This document shows, piece after piece, positions 1 through 7,176 of a stretch of 46,223 nt of DNA. Origin of the DNA: Comamonadaceae bacterium (GTDB lineage: Bacteria > Pseudomonadota > Gammaproteobacteria > Burkholderiales > Burkholderiaceae_C). Within the stretch, counting starts at the first letter, position 1. Each line of letters starts with the position of its first letter. A program made the position numbers and the translations under genes. The stretch is from the NCBI GenBank assembly GCA_947475685.1, contig CANJNC010000022.1, positions 1 to 46,223 of the forward strand, written 5' to 3'. The notes beneath the pieces were generated by a model. That model had not been told where the DNA came from, did not search any database, and saw only the letters and a list, made by a program, of their open reading frames with translations.

Positions 1-1
1 G

Positions 2-313
2 GCAATTTCCTCCGTTACCCTCGCCGAACTCTTGCACGGTGCGGAGAAAAGCAGCCGGGTAAGCGAGAACCTAGCCGCTATCGAGGACTTTTGCAGTCGC
101 CTAGAAGTTCTGCCCTATGGCCCCAAGGCTGCGCAACATTACGGAGCCATTCGCGCCGCCTTGGAAATACTCGGCCAGCCTATCGGTGTGAACGACATGC
201 ACATTGCAGCGCACGCCCGCAGCGAAGGCCTAGTGCTGGTGACGAACAACATGGGGGAGTTCGCACGGGTGCCTGCGCTGGAAGCAGAGAACTGGGTCCA
301 CACAGCGCAGTAA
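2..313 (+). CDS. VapC-like PIN-domain toxin, 5' end outside window
   Basis: This is the C-terminal part of a PIN-domain ribonuclease toxin of a VapB-VapC-type toxin-antitoxin pair. The frame is open from the first bases of the window, so the true start and the first catalytic Asp lie upstream. The visible part begins with ISSVTLAELLHG, the usual second PIN segment with its acidic residue. It continues through the typical HYGAIRAAL region to NDMHIAAHA, which supplies another metal-binding Asp, and ends with LVTNNMGEF and a final ENW-type tail. Members of this family cleave RNA with Mg2+ bound by clustered acidic residues. The cognate antitoxin would be expected just upstream, outside the window. 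Family assignment is firm; activity cannot be judged from a partial gene. Confidence 0.85.
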   Translation, partial: AISSVTLAELLHGAEKSSRVSENLAAIEDFCSRLEVLPYGPKAAQHYGAIRAALEILGQPIGVNDMHIAAHARSEGLVLVTNNMGEFARVPALEAENWVHTAQ

Positions 314-526
314 TTTACGAGTTGTAGTGCTTCAGCCGCACAAAAGTGCGTCGACTGCCACGCCAAGTTTGCCGCGATAGCTACGGCGGGCCAACAACTG
401 ACCTTTGACGTGATTGCCACGCCGACAGCTCTCTGGCTCCGCACTCTCGGGGATTCTTGCTTTTAGCTCCTGAATGTAACCTGAGTTAGCTGCCTTGTGG
501 GTGTTTTGTTTGGCGCTTGGCCTGTC

Positions 527-796
527 TCAGTAGTGGTAGCGGCCCTGCAAGAACTCAACCCGGTCGGTCTTGATCAGGTAGACACAGCGATGCTCTTGCG
601 TAATTCGCCGGGACCAGACATCAGGACCCAGATATTTCAGCGGTTCGGGCTTGCCGATTCCATCGAAGGGGTCTCGCAAAATGGCTTGAACCAATTCCAG
701 CAGCCTCTTTGCGGTGCGGCGGTCCGTCTCAACCCAGTGCTGCAGGTCTTCTACAAACTCTGGGTGGCAGACGGCGATTCGATCGCCTTTAGGCAT
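527..796 (-). CDS. yoeB: YoeB-family mRNA interferase toxin
   Basis: An 89-residue protein of the Txe/YoeB family, the usual length. These toxins bind the ribosome and cleave mRNA in the A site. The sequence shows the family features: an N-terminal HPEFVEDLQHW segment, a middle KPEPLKYLGPDVWSRRI, and a C-terminal ending GRYHY that carries the conserved His-Tyr pair needed for catalysis. The start codon overlaps the end of the antitoxin gene by 8 bases (ATGCCTAA), a typical translational coupling. It is transcribed second in the yefM-yoeB operon and is controlled by the YefM-YoeB complex. It appears intact and probably functional. Confidence 0.93.
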   Translation of the reverse strand: MPKGDRIAVCHPEFVEDLQHWVETDRRTAKRLLELVQAILRDPFDGIGKPEPLKYLGPDVWSRRITQEHRCVYLIKTDRVEFLQGRYHY

Positions 797-1070
797 CTAC
801 GCCCACCAGTTTGCTCAGGTGAGCCATGGTCGTGGGTGCAATTTTTTTTGAGCGTGCACGCGATAGCGCTGAAAGCAGCCGCTGTGCGTTCTTCTCAGAG
901 CGCAGCAGGTGCGCGGTCTCCACCAGACTCTCGAGTTCATCGGCCGCAATCATGGCCACATCGCCCCCGGTTCGACGGCGCACCACAATGACCTCCCGGT
1001 CGTCGACAGCGCGATCCATGAGCGACTTCAAATGCTCTCTGGCCTGGCTGTAAGTGGTTTCAATGGTCAT
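789..1070 (-). CDS. yefM: YefM-family antitoxin
   Basis: A 93-residue Phd/YefM-type antitoxin. The N-terminal half has the DNA-binding fold signature TTYSQAREHLKSLMDRA followed by EVIVVRRR and the alternating VAMIAADELESLVET helix. The C-terminal part is the flexible tail that wraps and neutralises the toxin. It is the first gene of the pair, overlapping yoeB by 8 bases. In known YefM-YoeB systems the antitoxin represses its own promoter through operators with the core TGTACA. Exactly that core lies about 30 bases upstream of this start, which supports both the call and autoregulation. Confidence 0.93.
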   Translation of the reverse strand: MTIETTYSQAREHLKSLMDRAVDDREVIVVRRRTGGDVAMIAADELESLVETAHLLRSEKNAQRLLSALSRARSKKIAPTTMAHLSKLVGVDA

Positions 1071-1099
1071 GGTGAACTTTCTTTAATTGGACAGAAACA

Positions 1100-1107
1100 T
1101 TGTACAA
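1100..1107. promoter_or_regulatory. Candidate YefM-YoeB operator (TTGTACAA)
   Basis: A perfect 8-base palindrome, TTGTACAA, with the hexamer TGTACA at 1101-1106. It lies about 30 bases upstream of the yefM start codon. The operators characterised for YefM-YoeB carry the same TGTACA core. Position and core match, but only one repeat is evident here. Confidence 0.6.
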
Positions 1108-1108
1108 C

Positions 1109-1294
1109 ATGACGCCTCAAAATTGGTTAATTAGTAAAGTCGAGCAGTGGCCAAAGGCCAAACTGTTTCCCTATGCCCGCAATGCGCGCACCCGCTCGCA
1201 GGCGCAGGTCGGACAGATTGCCGCCTCCATCAAGGGGTTCGGCTTTACCAACCCCATTTTGGCGGGCGCTGATCAGCGCTGTTGCGTTTTTTGA
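1109..1294 (+). pseudogene. Remnant of ParB-like / DNA modification methylase N-terminus
   Basis: The first 50 or so residues match the start of phage- and plasmid-type DNA methylases that begin with a ParB/Srx-like nuclease fold: KLFPYARNARTRSQAQV, then QIAASIKGFGFTNPIL. Intact relatives continue with an IAGHGRL-type motif and several hundred more residues. Here the similarity stops at about position 1270 and a stop follows after a few unrelated residues. The break coincides with a 14-base perfect palindrome. I read it as a 5' fragment left by a deletion or rearrangement of a mobile-element gene. A TTG codon at 1100 could extend it by three residues. It is not expected to be functional. Confidence 0.65.
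1266..1279. repeat. 14-bp perfect palindrome at a gene break
   Basis: GCGCTGATCAGCGC is its own reverse complement. As a hairpin it gives a 5-bp stem with a GATC loop, followed about 7 bases later by six Ts on the plus strand, so it could act as a weak terminator. It also marks the exact end of similarity of the methylase remnant and the 3' end of the small minus-strand frame, so a recombination junction is possible. Confidence 0.5.
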
Positions 1295-1464
1295 TCCCAA
1301 TGCGATGGAGTGGACATCAGTTTGACCGACTTGGGTTTGGTGACCGGTGGGGCATCTGAAAGCGCAATGAACTTTTGTATTTGTTCGTCATCCATCCTAA
1401 ACCAGACTTGATCCAGGCGGTCCTGAGCCATCGCCAATGGCTTTACCTCTTGTGTGCTTGTCAT
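1273..1464 (-). CDS. Small hypothetical protein
   Basis: A 63-residue frame on the minus strand, just downstream of the VapC pseudogene. It starts with ATG preceded by an AGG-type ribosome-binding sequence about 9 bases upstream. It has no recognisable domain: the middle is hydrophilic (FRMDDEQIQKFIALSD) and the tail is basic. It could be an antitoxin-like or mobile-element scrap. Its 3' end runs into the palindrome that also ends the methylase remnant, so the tail may be a junction artefact. I do not recognise it and am unsure it is expressed. Confidence 0.3.
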   Translation of the reverse strand: MTSTQEVKPLAMAQDRLDQVWFRMDDEQIQKFIALSDAPPVTKPKSVKLMSTPSHWDQKTQQR

Positions 1465-1510
1465 GAAAGTTGACCTATGAAATGGTAAATTGGATCAAAG
1501 AGATTTGATT

Positions 1511-1921
1511 TCAGGGGTTGCTGACCCAGTTTTCAACAAGCAGCCCAGCATAGTTCACAAAGTCCGCTTCTTTGTTGGTGACCAGTGTCACCCCTAAAGC
1601 GACCGCATGGGATGCGATGAGTTTATCCAGAGCCTCTCGGTTGCGATCTTTGTAGGCTGCGCGGATGGGGCCATAGGCCTTGGCAGCTTGTGCATCAAAA
1701 GGCGCAACCATGATGTCGTCAAGCAAACTCTCCAGTGCCGAGCGGTTGGATTGCTGTGCCGCAGTGCTTGAGCATGCGATACCAAATTCAAGCTCAGCCA
1801 AAGTCACCGCAGAAATAACAACGTCGCCCACAAAGCACTGGGCAAACCGCTCGCGCACCCCAGGCGGCTTGCTTAAGCTTGATGGCATTGTTTCTGTTTT
1901 GACCAGGCTTGGCGCTTGCAC
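1511..1921 (-). pseudogene. VapC-like PIN toxin, N-terminus lost
   Basis: From about residue 20 on this is a standard VapC protein: GVRERFAQCFVGDVVISAVT, then LAELEFGIA, AYGPIRAAY and LVTNKEADF. The expected N-terminal LLDTN segment, which carries the first catalytic Asp, is absent. The present frame instead begins with unrelated residues. A trace of the original (NAIKLK) can be read in the neighbouring frame near 1880-1890, suggesting a frameshift plus loss of the first few codons. Without that Asp the PIN active site would be incomplete, so the protein is probably inactive. No VapB antitoxin is recognisable upstream. It belongs to the same cluster of toxin-antitoxin debris as the genes before it. 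Confidence 0.7.
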
Positions 1922-2129
1922 TTAAAGCCCAATCTTGAGCACCCCCTTGTCCGCCAGGCTTGTACTCCACCTCTACTTGACTAATCCCCATGCGTAAGCT
2001 CACTAAAAAGGGACAAATGTAAAAATCTGATTTTTGGTCAATAGAGTGTTGTATTTCCAACGATATATTAAACGTTTACAGATCCCCCATTCTTCGGCTA
2101 AGCTTGTTTATCTGAATTCTTTAATCAGC

Positions 2130-3296
2130 ATGAAACTACAAGCCATCACGCCATCACATTTTCCTTGGTTTGACTACGCCCGTTACTCGTTTTCTTTGGG
2201 TCTAAAGACTGACAAAGGTGCTTATTTATCAGGACACACCGCCTCTGAGTTTGATCCCGTGAGCAAAAGAATCGTTGTTCACGGCAACATGACCGATCAG
2301 GTCAAAACCGCTTACAGCAAGATTGGCACAATCTTGGAAGCCTCAGGCATGGGTTTTCAGGATGTGGTGCGGATTGTTGAATACGTCAGGCCAGAGGGCA
2401 TTGAGCGATATGCAGAGGCTGCCGCTGTGCGTGCAGAAGTATTTGGCGCTCATCAACCCACCGTGCACACCGTGCCAGTCAACAGTTTACTCAGACCAGA
2501 GGCCTACATTGAAATCGAAGTAACCGCCGCTCCCGTGGGCCGCGCCACCGATGTGGGCTCAAACGCTTCTCCTGCACGGGACTCTGCTGGTTTGGTGTAT
2601 CTGCCTACGGTGCAGCCAGTCGACTCGCAGGGCCACATTGTTGGCGCTGGAGACATCGTGGCCCAAACTGCCTATATCTTCGAAAAAACCGGCAAGATGC
2701 TTGCCGCTTTGGGCCTCGGGTTTAACAACTTGGTCAAAACGGTGGATTACTTGACCCCCAGCGGATTGGCCAATTACAAAGGCACGGGGCGTATTCGAAA
2801 GCAACACTTGGGTCCAATCTATCCGGGTGCAGCGGGGTTGATCATGTCGCGTTTGGTGCACCCAGAAGCACTCATTCAATATGACTTCATTGCTTCGCGC
2901 GATCCACTGGAATGCATCAATCCAGGTTGGACTCGTTATGAAAAGCTCAGCTACAGCCCAGCTGTCAAGGCCGGCCGAATGCTATTCATGTCTGGTCAAG
3001 GATCACTCGATCCTGCCACTGAAAAAATCGTTCACGACAACGATGTGGTGGCCCAAGCCGAGTACACCTACTCCAACATCATTGCTGTGCTCAAAGCGGC
3101 CGGTGCAGGTCCTCAAAACCTGGTCAAAACCATTGAGTACGTCACGCCCAGTGCACTTGCGAATTACAAAAAAGTGGCTCAAGTCAGAGAGGCCTTGCTG
3201 CAAACACCTTACCCTGCATCGACGGGTTTGATTTGCCAAGCTTTGCTGCGCCCAGAGATGATGATTGAAGTGGATCCCTTTGCCATTTTGGATTAG
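2130..3296 (+). CDS. Triple RidA/YjgF-like domain protein
   Basis: A 388-residue protein built of three consecutive Rid (YjgF/YER057c/UK114) domains of about 120-130 residues each. RidA proteins hydrolyse reactive enamine/imine intermediates, and a conserved Arg near the end of each domain is essential. Here the Arg-equivalent positions are R122 (LLRPEAYIEIE), H244 (LVHPEALIQYD) and R374 (LLRPEMMIEVD), so the middle domain has lost it. Single RidA domains form trimers, so the fusion may build a pseudo-trimer from one chain. The ATG at 2130 is preferred because homology begins there; the frame stays open upstream to 2034. It is the first gene of an operon followed 3 bases later by the MaoC-type pair, suggesting a role in the same acyl-CoA pathway. 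The exact substrate is unknown. Confidence 0.85.
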   Translation: MKLQAITPSHFPWFDYARYSFSLGLKTDKGAYLSGHTASEFDPVSKRIVVHGNMTDQVKTAYSKIGTILEASGMGFQDVVRIVEYVRPEGIERYAEAAAVRAEVFGAHQPTVHTVPVNSLLRPEAYIEIEVTAAPVGRATDVGSNASPARDSAGLVYLPTVQPVDSQGHIVGAGDIVAQTAYIFEKTGKMLAALGLGFNNLVKTVDYLTPSGLANYKGTGRIRKQHLGPIYPGAAGLIMSRLVHPEALIQYDFIASRDPLECINPGWTRYEKLSYSPAVKAGRMLFMSGQGSLDPATEKIVHDNDVVAQAEYTYSNIIAVLKAAGAGPQNLVKTIEYVTPSALANYKKVAQVREALLQTPYPASTGLICQALLRPEMMIEVDPFAILD

Positions 3297-3299
3297 AAC

Positions 3300-3806
3300 A
3301 TGCCGCTACTCACTCCCGAACTGCAAGCCCTGATTGGCCAAGAGGTGCATTACCCAGCACGTGAGCCTTTGGGCGAGGCGTCCATTCGCTATTTCTCCGT
3401 GGCCTTGCGAGACGACAACCCGCTTTACTTTGACCAAGCTTATGCCAAAGAGGCCGGCTACGAGGGCGTGATTGCGCAACCCACCTTGATTTGTGAAACC
3501 TGTCAATACGCCCATGGAGCCCCCGACGGCGAGGGCTACATTGGACACGAATGGCATTTGCCAGTGACGGGATGCCGCATGATCCGAGCAGGCAACGATT
3601 ACACCTTCATGCGACCCGTTCTTGCCACTGACCGAATCTCAGTGACGTGGACATTGGAGAGCATGGCGGAAAAACCCGCCTCTCGCGGAGGGACTCAGCT
3701 GTTTGTGATGTCGGTTGCCACCTACAAAGATGCGCATGACCTGCTCGTGGCTGTGAACCGCGAAACCTTAGTCTTTCAACCCTTGGTGGCCCATGCTCAG
3801 AGCTGA
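3300..3806 (+). CDS. FAS1-like (MaoC N-terminal type) dehydratase subunit
   Basis: A 168-residue hot-dog fold protein of the MaoC_dehydrat_N / FAS1-like dehydratase family. The segment VALRDDNPLYFDQAYAK aligns with the hydratase-2 motif D-x-N-P-x-H, but the catalytic His is replaced by Tyr, as is usual for this half. Such proteins normally pair with a second MaoC subunit that holds the catalytic residues and hydrate 2-enoyl-CoA thioesters. The next gene overlaps this one by 14 bases and is exactly such a partner, so a heteromeric hydratase is very likely. It starts with ATG 3 bases after the Rid protein stop. The CoA substrate cannot be told from sequence. Confidence 0.85.
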   Translation: MPLLTPELQALIGQEVHYPAREPLGEASIRYFSVALRDDNPLYFDQAYAKEAGYEGVIAQPTLICETCQYAHGAPDGEGYIGHEWHLPVTGCRMIRAGNDYTFMRPVLATDRISVTWTLESMAEKPASRGGTQLFVMSVATYKDAHDLLVAVNRETLVFQPLVAHAQS

Positions 3807-4221
3807 CCTGAACCCTCAACGACTTACACTGGGGCAAACCTTGCCAGACAGCTCTCAAACTTATAGCGAGGCTGACTTGGTCGCTTATGGTGCTGCGACC
3901 TGGGACTGGCACCGCTTGCACTATGATTTGGCCTACGCCAAATCCAAGCAGTTGCCAGGCCCCCTTGTTGATGGACAAATGTTTGGGGCGGTGTTTGCCC
4001 GTGAGGCCATGAACTGGGCTGGACCCAAGGCCTTTATTCAAACAATGGGGTTGAAGATGAAATCAATGGCCTTTGCAGGAGACCATATGGTCGCCAAAGG
4101 CGTGATCAGTGCCATCAATGAAACACATGGGGTGTACGTGATTGAACTCCAGCAGCAACTGCTGTGCGGGGAGCGCTTGGTGGCACAGGCGAGCACGTCC
4201 ATTCGGCTTGAGGCCCCATAA
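3793..4221 (+). CDS. MaoC-like enoyl-CoA hydratase, catalytic subunit
   Basis: A 142-residue single hot-dog domain of the MaoC family. The motif TWDWHRLHYDLAYAK carries the Asp and His spaced as in the R-specific hydratase signature (D-x4-H), so this subunit should supply the active site missing from the preceding protein. The overlap with the upstream gene indicates coupled synthesis. The expected reaction is hydration of a trans-2-enoyl-CoA, giving the 3-hydroxyacyl-CoA that a thiolase-like or aldolase enzyme would then cleave. A 231-base gap follows before the thiolase gene, with no convincing gene in it. Confidence 0.87.
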   Translation: MLRADLNPQRLTLGQTLPDSSQTYSEADLVAYGAATWDWHRLHYDLAYAKSKQLPGPLVDGQMFGAVFAREAMNWAGPKAFIQTMGLKMKSMAFAGDHMVAKGVISAINETHGVYVIELQQQLLCGERLVAQASTSIRLEAP

Positions 4222-4452
4222 AAGCATGCGATGTCTTTTGGGCGTTTGTAGGTATCTAAGTCAGATTTACCAACATGAATTTCGCCAAAGGCTACTTGCC
4301 GCTAAGCAGTCACCTGGCGCTTTTACGCTGGTTGGCCCAATGGCTGCAATGACCATTCCACATTGAGCCAAGAGATGAGTTTGGCTGAACATTTTTAGAC
4401 CCTTATTTAAAAGGATGACCAAGATGATGACCGTGAACATAATGAGGATCTC

Positions 4453-5619
4453 ATGCATCAACTAAACGCCTGTATCGCAGGTATTTACGAGCACCCTTTA
4501 AGGGTCGCGCCCGATCATTCGGTGGCCAGACTCCATGCCGATGTGGCGCATGGCGCACTGCTCGATGCTGGCCTCTCGCTCAATGATGTCGATGCATATT
4601 TCTGCGCGGGTGATGCCCCGGGCTTGGGGCCACTGTCGATGATTGACTACTTGGGTTTGAAAAAAATCCAAGTGGTACAAACAACCGAGTTGGGGGGCGC
4701 CTCTTACATGTCCCATGTGGGGGAAGCGGCCGCTGCCATTGTGGCAGGCAGGTGCAAAGTGGCCTTGGTGACCTTGGCCGGACGCCCTAAATCTGAGGGT
4801 TCAAGTGGTGCCAAACCGCGCAACTTTGGTGACACCGCACCGGATGCGGAATTTGAGCGCCATTACTTGCCGGCCCCTTTGAACAGTTATGCCATGTGTG
4901 CCATGCGCCACATGCACGAGTTTGGCACCACCTCTGAGCAATTGGCCTGGATCAAGGTGACCATGTCTCACCACGCCCAACACAACCCCAACGCGTACTT
5001 GAGAAACACGATGACAGTGCAAGATGTGTTGGACAGTCCGATGGTGGCCGACCCTTTGCGCCGTGCCGATTGCTGTGTGGTCACCGATGGGGGTGGCGCC
5101 GTTGTTGTGGTTCACCCCGATATCGCCAAAAATTTAAAAATCCCTCATGTTGAAATCGTAGGCATGTCAGCTTCCGTCAAGGGACAATCTGGTGGACATG
5201 TTGATTTAACCCATTCAGCGACCACTTGGACGGCACCTCGTGCATTTGAACAAGCCGGGATCAAACCCGTGGATATCCGCTACGCGTCGATTTATGACAG
5301 TTTCACCATCACCGTCTTGATGCAACTCGAAGACCTGGGCTTTTGCGCCAAGGGTCAAGGCGGACGCTTTGTATCGGATGGTCAATTGATTGCCGGGCAA
5401 AGTGCCCTTGCCATCAACACCGATGGCGGTGGATTGTGCAACAACCACCCCGCCAACCGAGGCGGCATCACGAAAATCATTGAAGCGGTTCGGCAACTTC
5501 GAGGACAGGCTCACCCGTTGGTTCAAGTACCCCACTTGGAGTTCGCTTTGGCCAACGGCATTGGTGGATTTTTAGGCTCGCGCCATGGCGCAGCCACCTT
5601 GATCATGAAAAGGAGTTGA
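4453..5619 (+). CDS. Thiolase-like protein (lipid-transfer/Ltp2-type) without catalytic Cys
   Basis: A 388-residue thiolase-fold protein. At the nucleophile position classical thiolases have a Cys, but here the segment reads TTELGGASYMSH with Gly-Gly-Ala-Ser (residues 81-84). Near the C terminus the GHP-like His is kept in GGGLCNNHPANRGG, while the second Cys of the usual CxG motif is replaced in ALANGIGGFLG. Enzymes of the sterol-carrier/Ltp2 type with these losses act as retro-aldolases on beta-hydroxyacyl-CoA rather than as thiolases. A DUF35 partner follows immediately, as in those complexes. The start is supported by AGGA 6-7 bases before ATG. The fold is certain; aldolase activity is inference. 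Confidence 0.85.
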   Translation: MHQLNACIAGIYEHPLRVAPDHSVARLHADVAHGALLDAGLSLNDVDAYFCAGDAPGLGPLSMIDYLGLKKIQVVQTTELGGASYMSHVGEAAAAIVAGRCKVALVTLAGRPKSEGSSGAKPRNFGDTAPDAEFERHYLPAPLNSYAMCAMRHMHEFGTTSEQLAWIKVTMSHHAQHNPNAYLRNTMTVQDVLDSPMVADPLRRADCCVVTDGGGAVVVVHPDIAKNLKIPHVEIVGMSASVKGQSGGHVDLTHSATTWTAPRAFEQAGIKPVDIRYASIYDSFTITVLMQLEDLGFCAKGQGGRFVSDGQLIAGQSALAINTDGGGLCNNHPANRGGITKIIEAVRQLRGQAHPLVQVPHLEFALANGIGGFLGSRHGAATLIMKRS

Positions 5620-5620
5620 C

Positions 5621-6022
5621 ATGAGCACAACGGCTGATCCTTGGATTTTTCAAGATCCCTTGCAAAACGCTGAGAATGAATTCTTTTGGAAGAGTGCTCA
5701 AGAAAAGAAATTGACGCTCAAACACTGTCTGGACTGTGAGACACCACACCACTATCCCAGGTCCTATTGCCCGCACTGTGGCAGTGACAAAACCGAGTGG
5801 CGAATCTCCAAAGGACACGGCGAGATCTATTCCTTCACCCGCATGGTCAGAGGGGTTGAGAAACCCTTCATGATGGCCTATGTACAACTTGATGAAGGTG
5901 TGCAGTTGCTCACCCACTTGCACACATCGAATTGGGATGCGGTGAGGATCGGCATGCGCGTGAGGGTGGATTTTTTGGCCAGTGCATCCGGGCAAAATGT
6001 ACCCATTTTTGTGCCTGAGTAA
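5621..6022 (+). CDS. DUF35 OB-fold protein with zinc ribbon (acyl-CoA binding partner)
   Basis: A 133-residue DUF35 protein: an N-terminal rubredoxin-like zinc ribbon (C-x2-C ... C-x2-C, visible as CLDCETPHHYPRSYCPHCG) and a C-terminal OB fold with YSFTRMVRG. DUF35 proteins bind acyl-CoA and partner thiolase-like enzymes; in steroid degraders they are needed for Ltp2 aldolase activity. The gene starts one base after the thiolase stop and has a strong AGGAG, so the two are made together. No enzymatic residues of its own are expected. It ends the plus-strand operon. Confidence 0.9.
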   Translation: MSTTADPWIFQDPLQNAENEFFWKSAQEKKLTLKHCLDCETPHHYPRSYCPHCGSDKTEWRISKGHGEIYSFTRMVRGVEKPFMMAYVQLDEGVQLLTHLHTSNWDAVRIGMRVRVDFLASASGQNVPIFVPE

Positions 6023-6142
6023 TTGCTGATAGGCCTGTCCAATCCTGCTCCAGGCGTCAGGGCGTTAAATAAGCCCTTGAGTGCAAGAGATGATGGAACT
6101 CATCAAAATGATTTTATTGAACGCTAGGTAAATTAAAAAAAT

Positions 6143-7153
6143 TTATTGATCAAGATGAACAGCAGTTTCACGAACCACTTCGGCAAAGTATTTGGTTTCT
6201 AGCTCAATTTGTTTTCGAAACTCTTCTGGCGAACTACCAATCGGTCTCAGCCCTAGGACTTTGAATCTCTCCAAGATCATAGGGTGAGACAGTGCAATTT
6301 TCACCTCTGAAGCCAATTTTTCAACAACAAGGACAGGCGTTGCAGCAGGGGTAAATAGACCAAATCGACCCCCTTGGAAATCCGCTCCACTGACACCTGA
6401 TTCAGCAAATGTTGGAACATCGGGCAAAAGCTGAGCTCGGGTAGGATGAGCATAAGCGATCGCTCGCACTCGCCCAGCTTTAATTTGTGCAATGGATTGA
6501 GTTGCAGCCACCATCATCATTTGCACCTCACCAGCCATGACGGCAGAAACTGCTTGTGCGCCACCTTTGTATGGAATATGAGTAGCCTTGAGGCCACTTC
6601 GTCTTAAAAAAAGCTCCATGGCCAAATGTGTCGTGTTCCCAATTCCTATGGATGCATAGGACAGCCCCGAATTTGACTGTCTCTCATAGGCGATAAGATC
6701 TTTGATGCTGTATACAGGTAGGCTTGGCGTGACAAAAAGAATCATGGCCTCCTGATCTGCAATATTGCTAATTGGAATAAAGTCCTTGATGGTGTCAAAG
6801 GGTAACTTTTTATATAAGCTTGGATTGACTGAAAATGAAGTGGTGGTGAGTAAGAGGGTGTAGCCATCCGCTGCAGATTTGGCAACCACCTCTGAACCAA
6901 TGATTCCATTTGCACCGGCACGATTTTCAACAATAAAATTTTGCCCTGTTTGTGCAGCCAACTGCTGGGAGATGATTCTCGCTACTGAATCTGGCCCACC
7001 AGAACCGAAAGGCACAATAATTCGCACCTGGCGGTTGGGATAAGTTTGTGCTCGTGTTGTCGGTGATATGAAGAGTAAAAACAAGCAGGATAAAAAGAAC
7101 GAACACCCTACACTCAAAAGTTTTGTATTTAACATACTGACTTTCATGGTCAT
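6143..7153 (-). CDS. TctC/Bug-family periplasmic solute receptor
   Basis: A 336-residue tripartite-tricarboxylate-transporter receptor of the Bug family, which is very abundant in Burkholderiales. It has an N-terminal signal peptide (hydrophobic LSVGCSFFLSCLFLLFI, cleavage after TRA) and the family signatures YPNRQVRIIVPFGSGGPDS, VENRAGANGIIGSEVVAKS and ADGYTLL. It should bind a carboxylate or similar small solute in the periplasm. No TctA/TctB membrane subunits are in the window, as is common for orphan Bug receptors. It lies 23 bases downstream of the alpha/beta hydrolase gene on the same strand and probably shares its transcript, so the ligand may be related to that enzyme's substrate. Confidence 0.93.
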   Translation of the reverse strand: MTMKVSMLNTKLLSVGCSFFLSCLFLLFISPTTRAQTYPNRQVRIIVPFGSGGPDSVARIISQQLAAQTGQNFIVENRAGANGIIGSEVVAKSAADGYTLLLTTTSFSVNPSLYKKLPFDTIKDFIPISNIADQEAMILFVTPSLPVYSIKDLIAYERQSNSGLSYASIGIGNTTHLAMELFLRRSGLKATHIPYKGGAQAVSAVMAGEVQMMMVAATQSIAQIKAGRVRAIAYAHPTRAQLLPDVPTFAESGVSGADFQGGRFGLFTPAATPVLVVEKLASEVKIALSHPMILERFKVLGLRPIGSSPEEFRKQIELETKYFAEVVRETAVHLDQ

Positions 7154-7176
7154 TTAGACAAAATATGGATAGCGGC

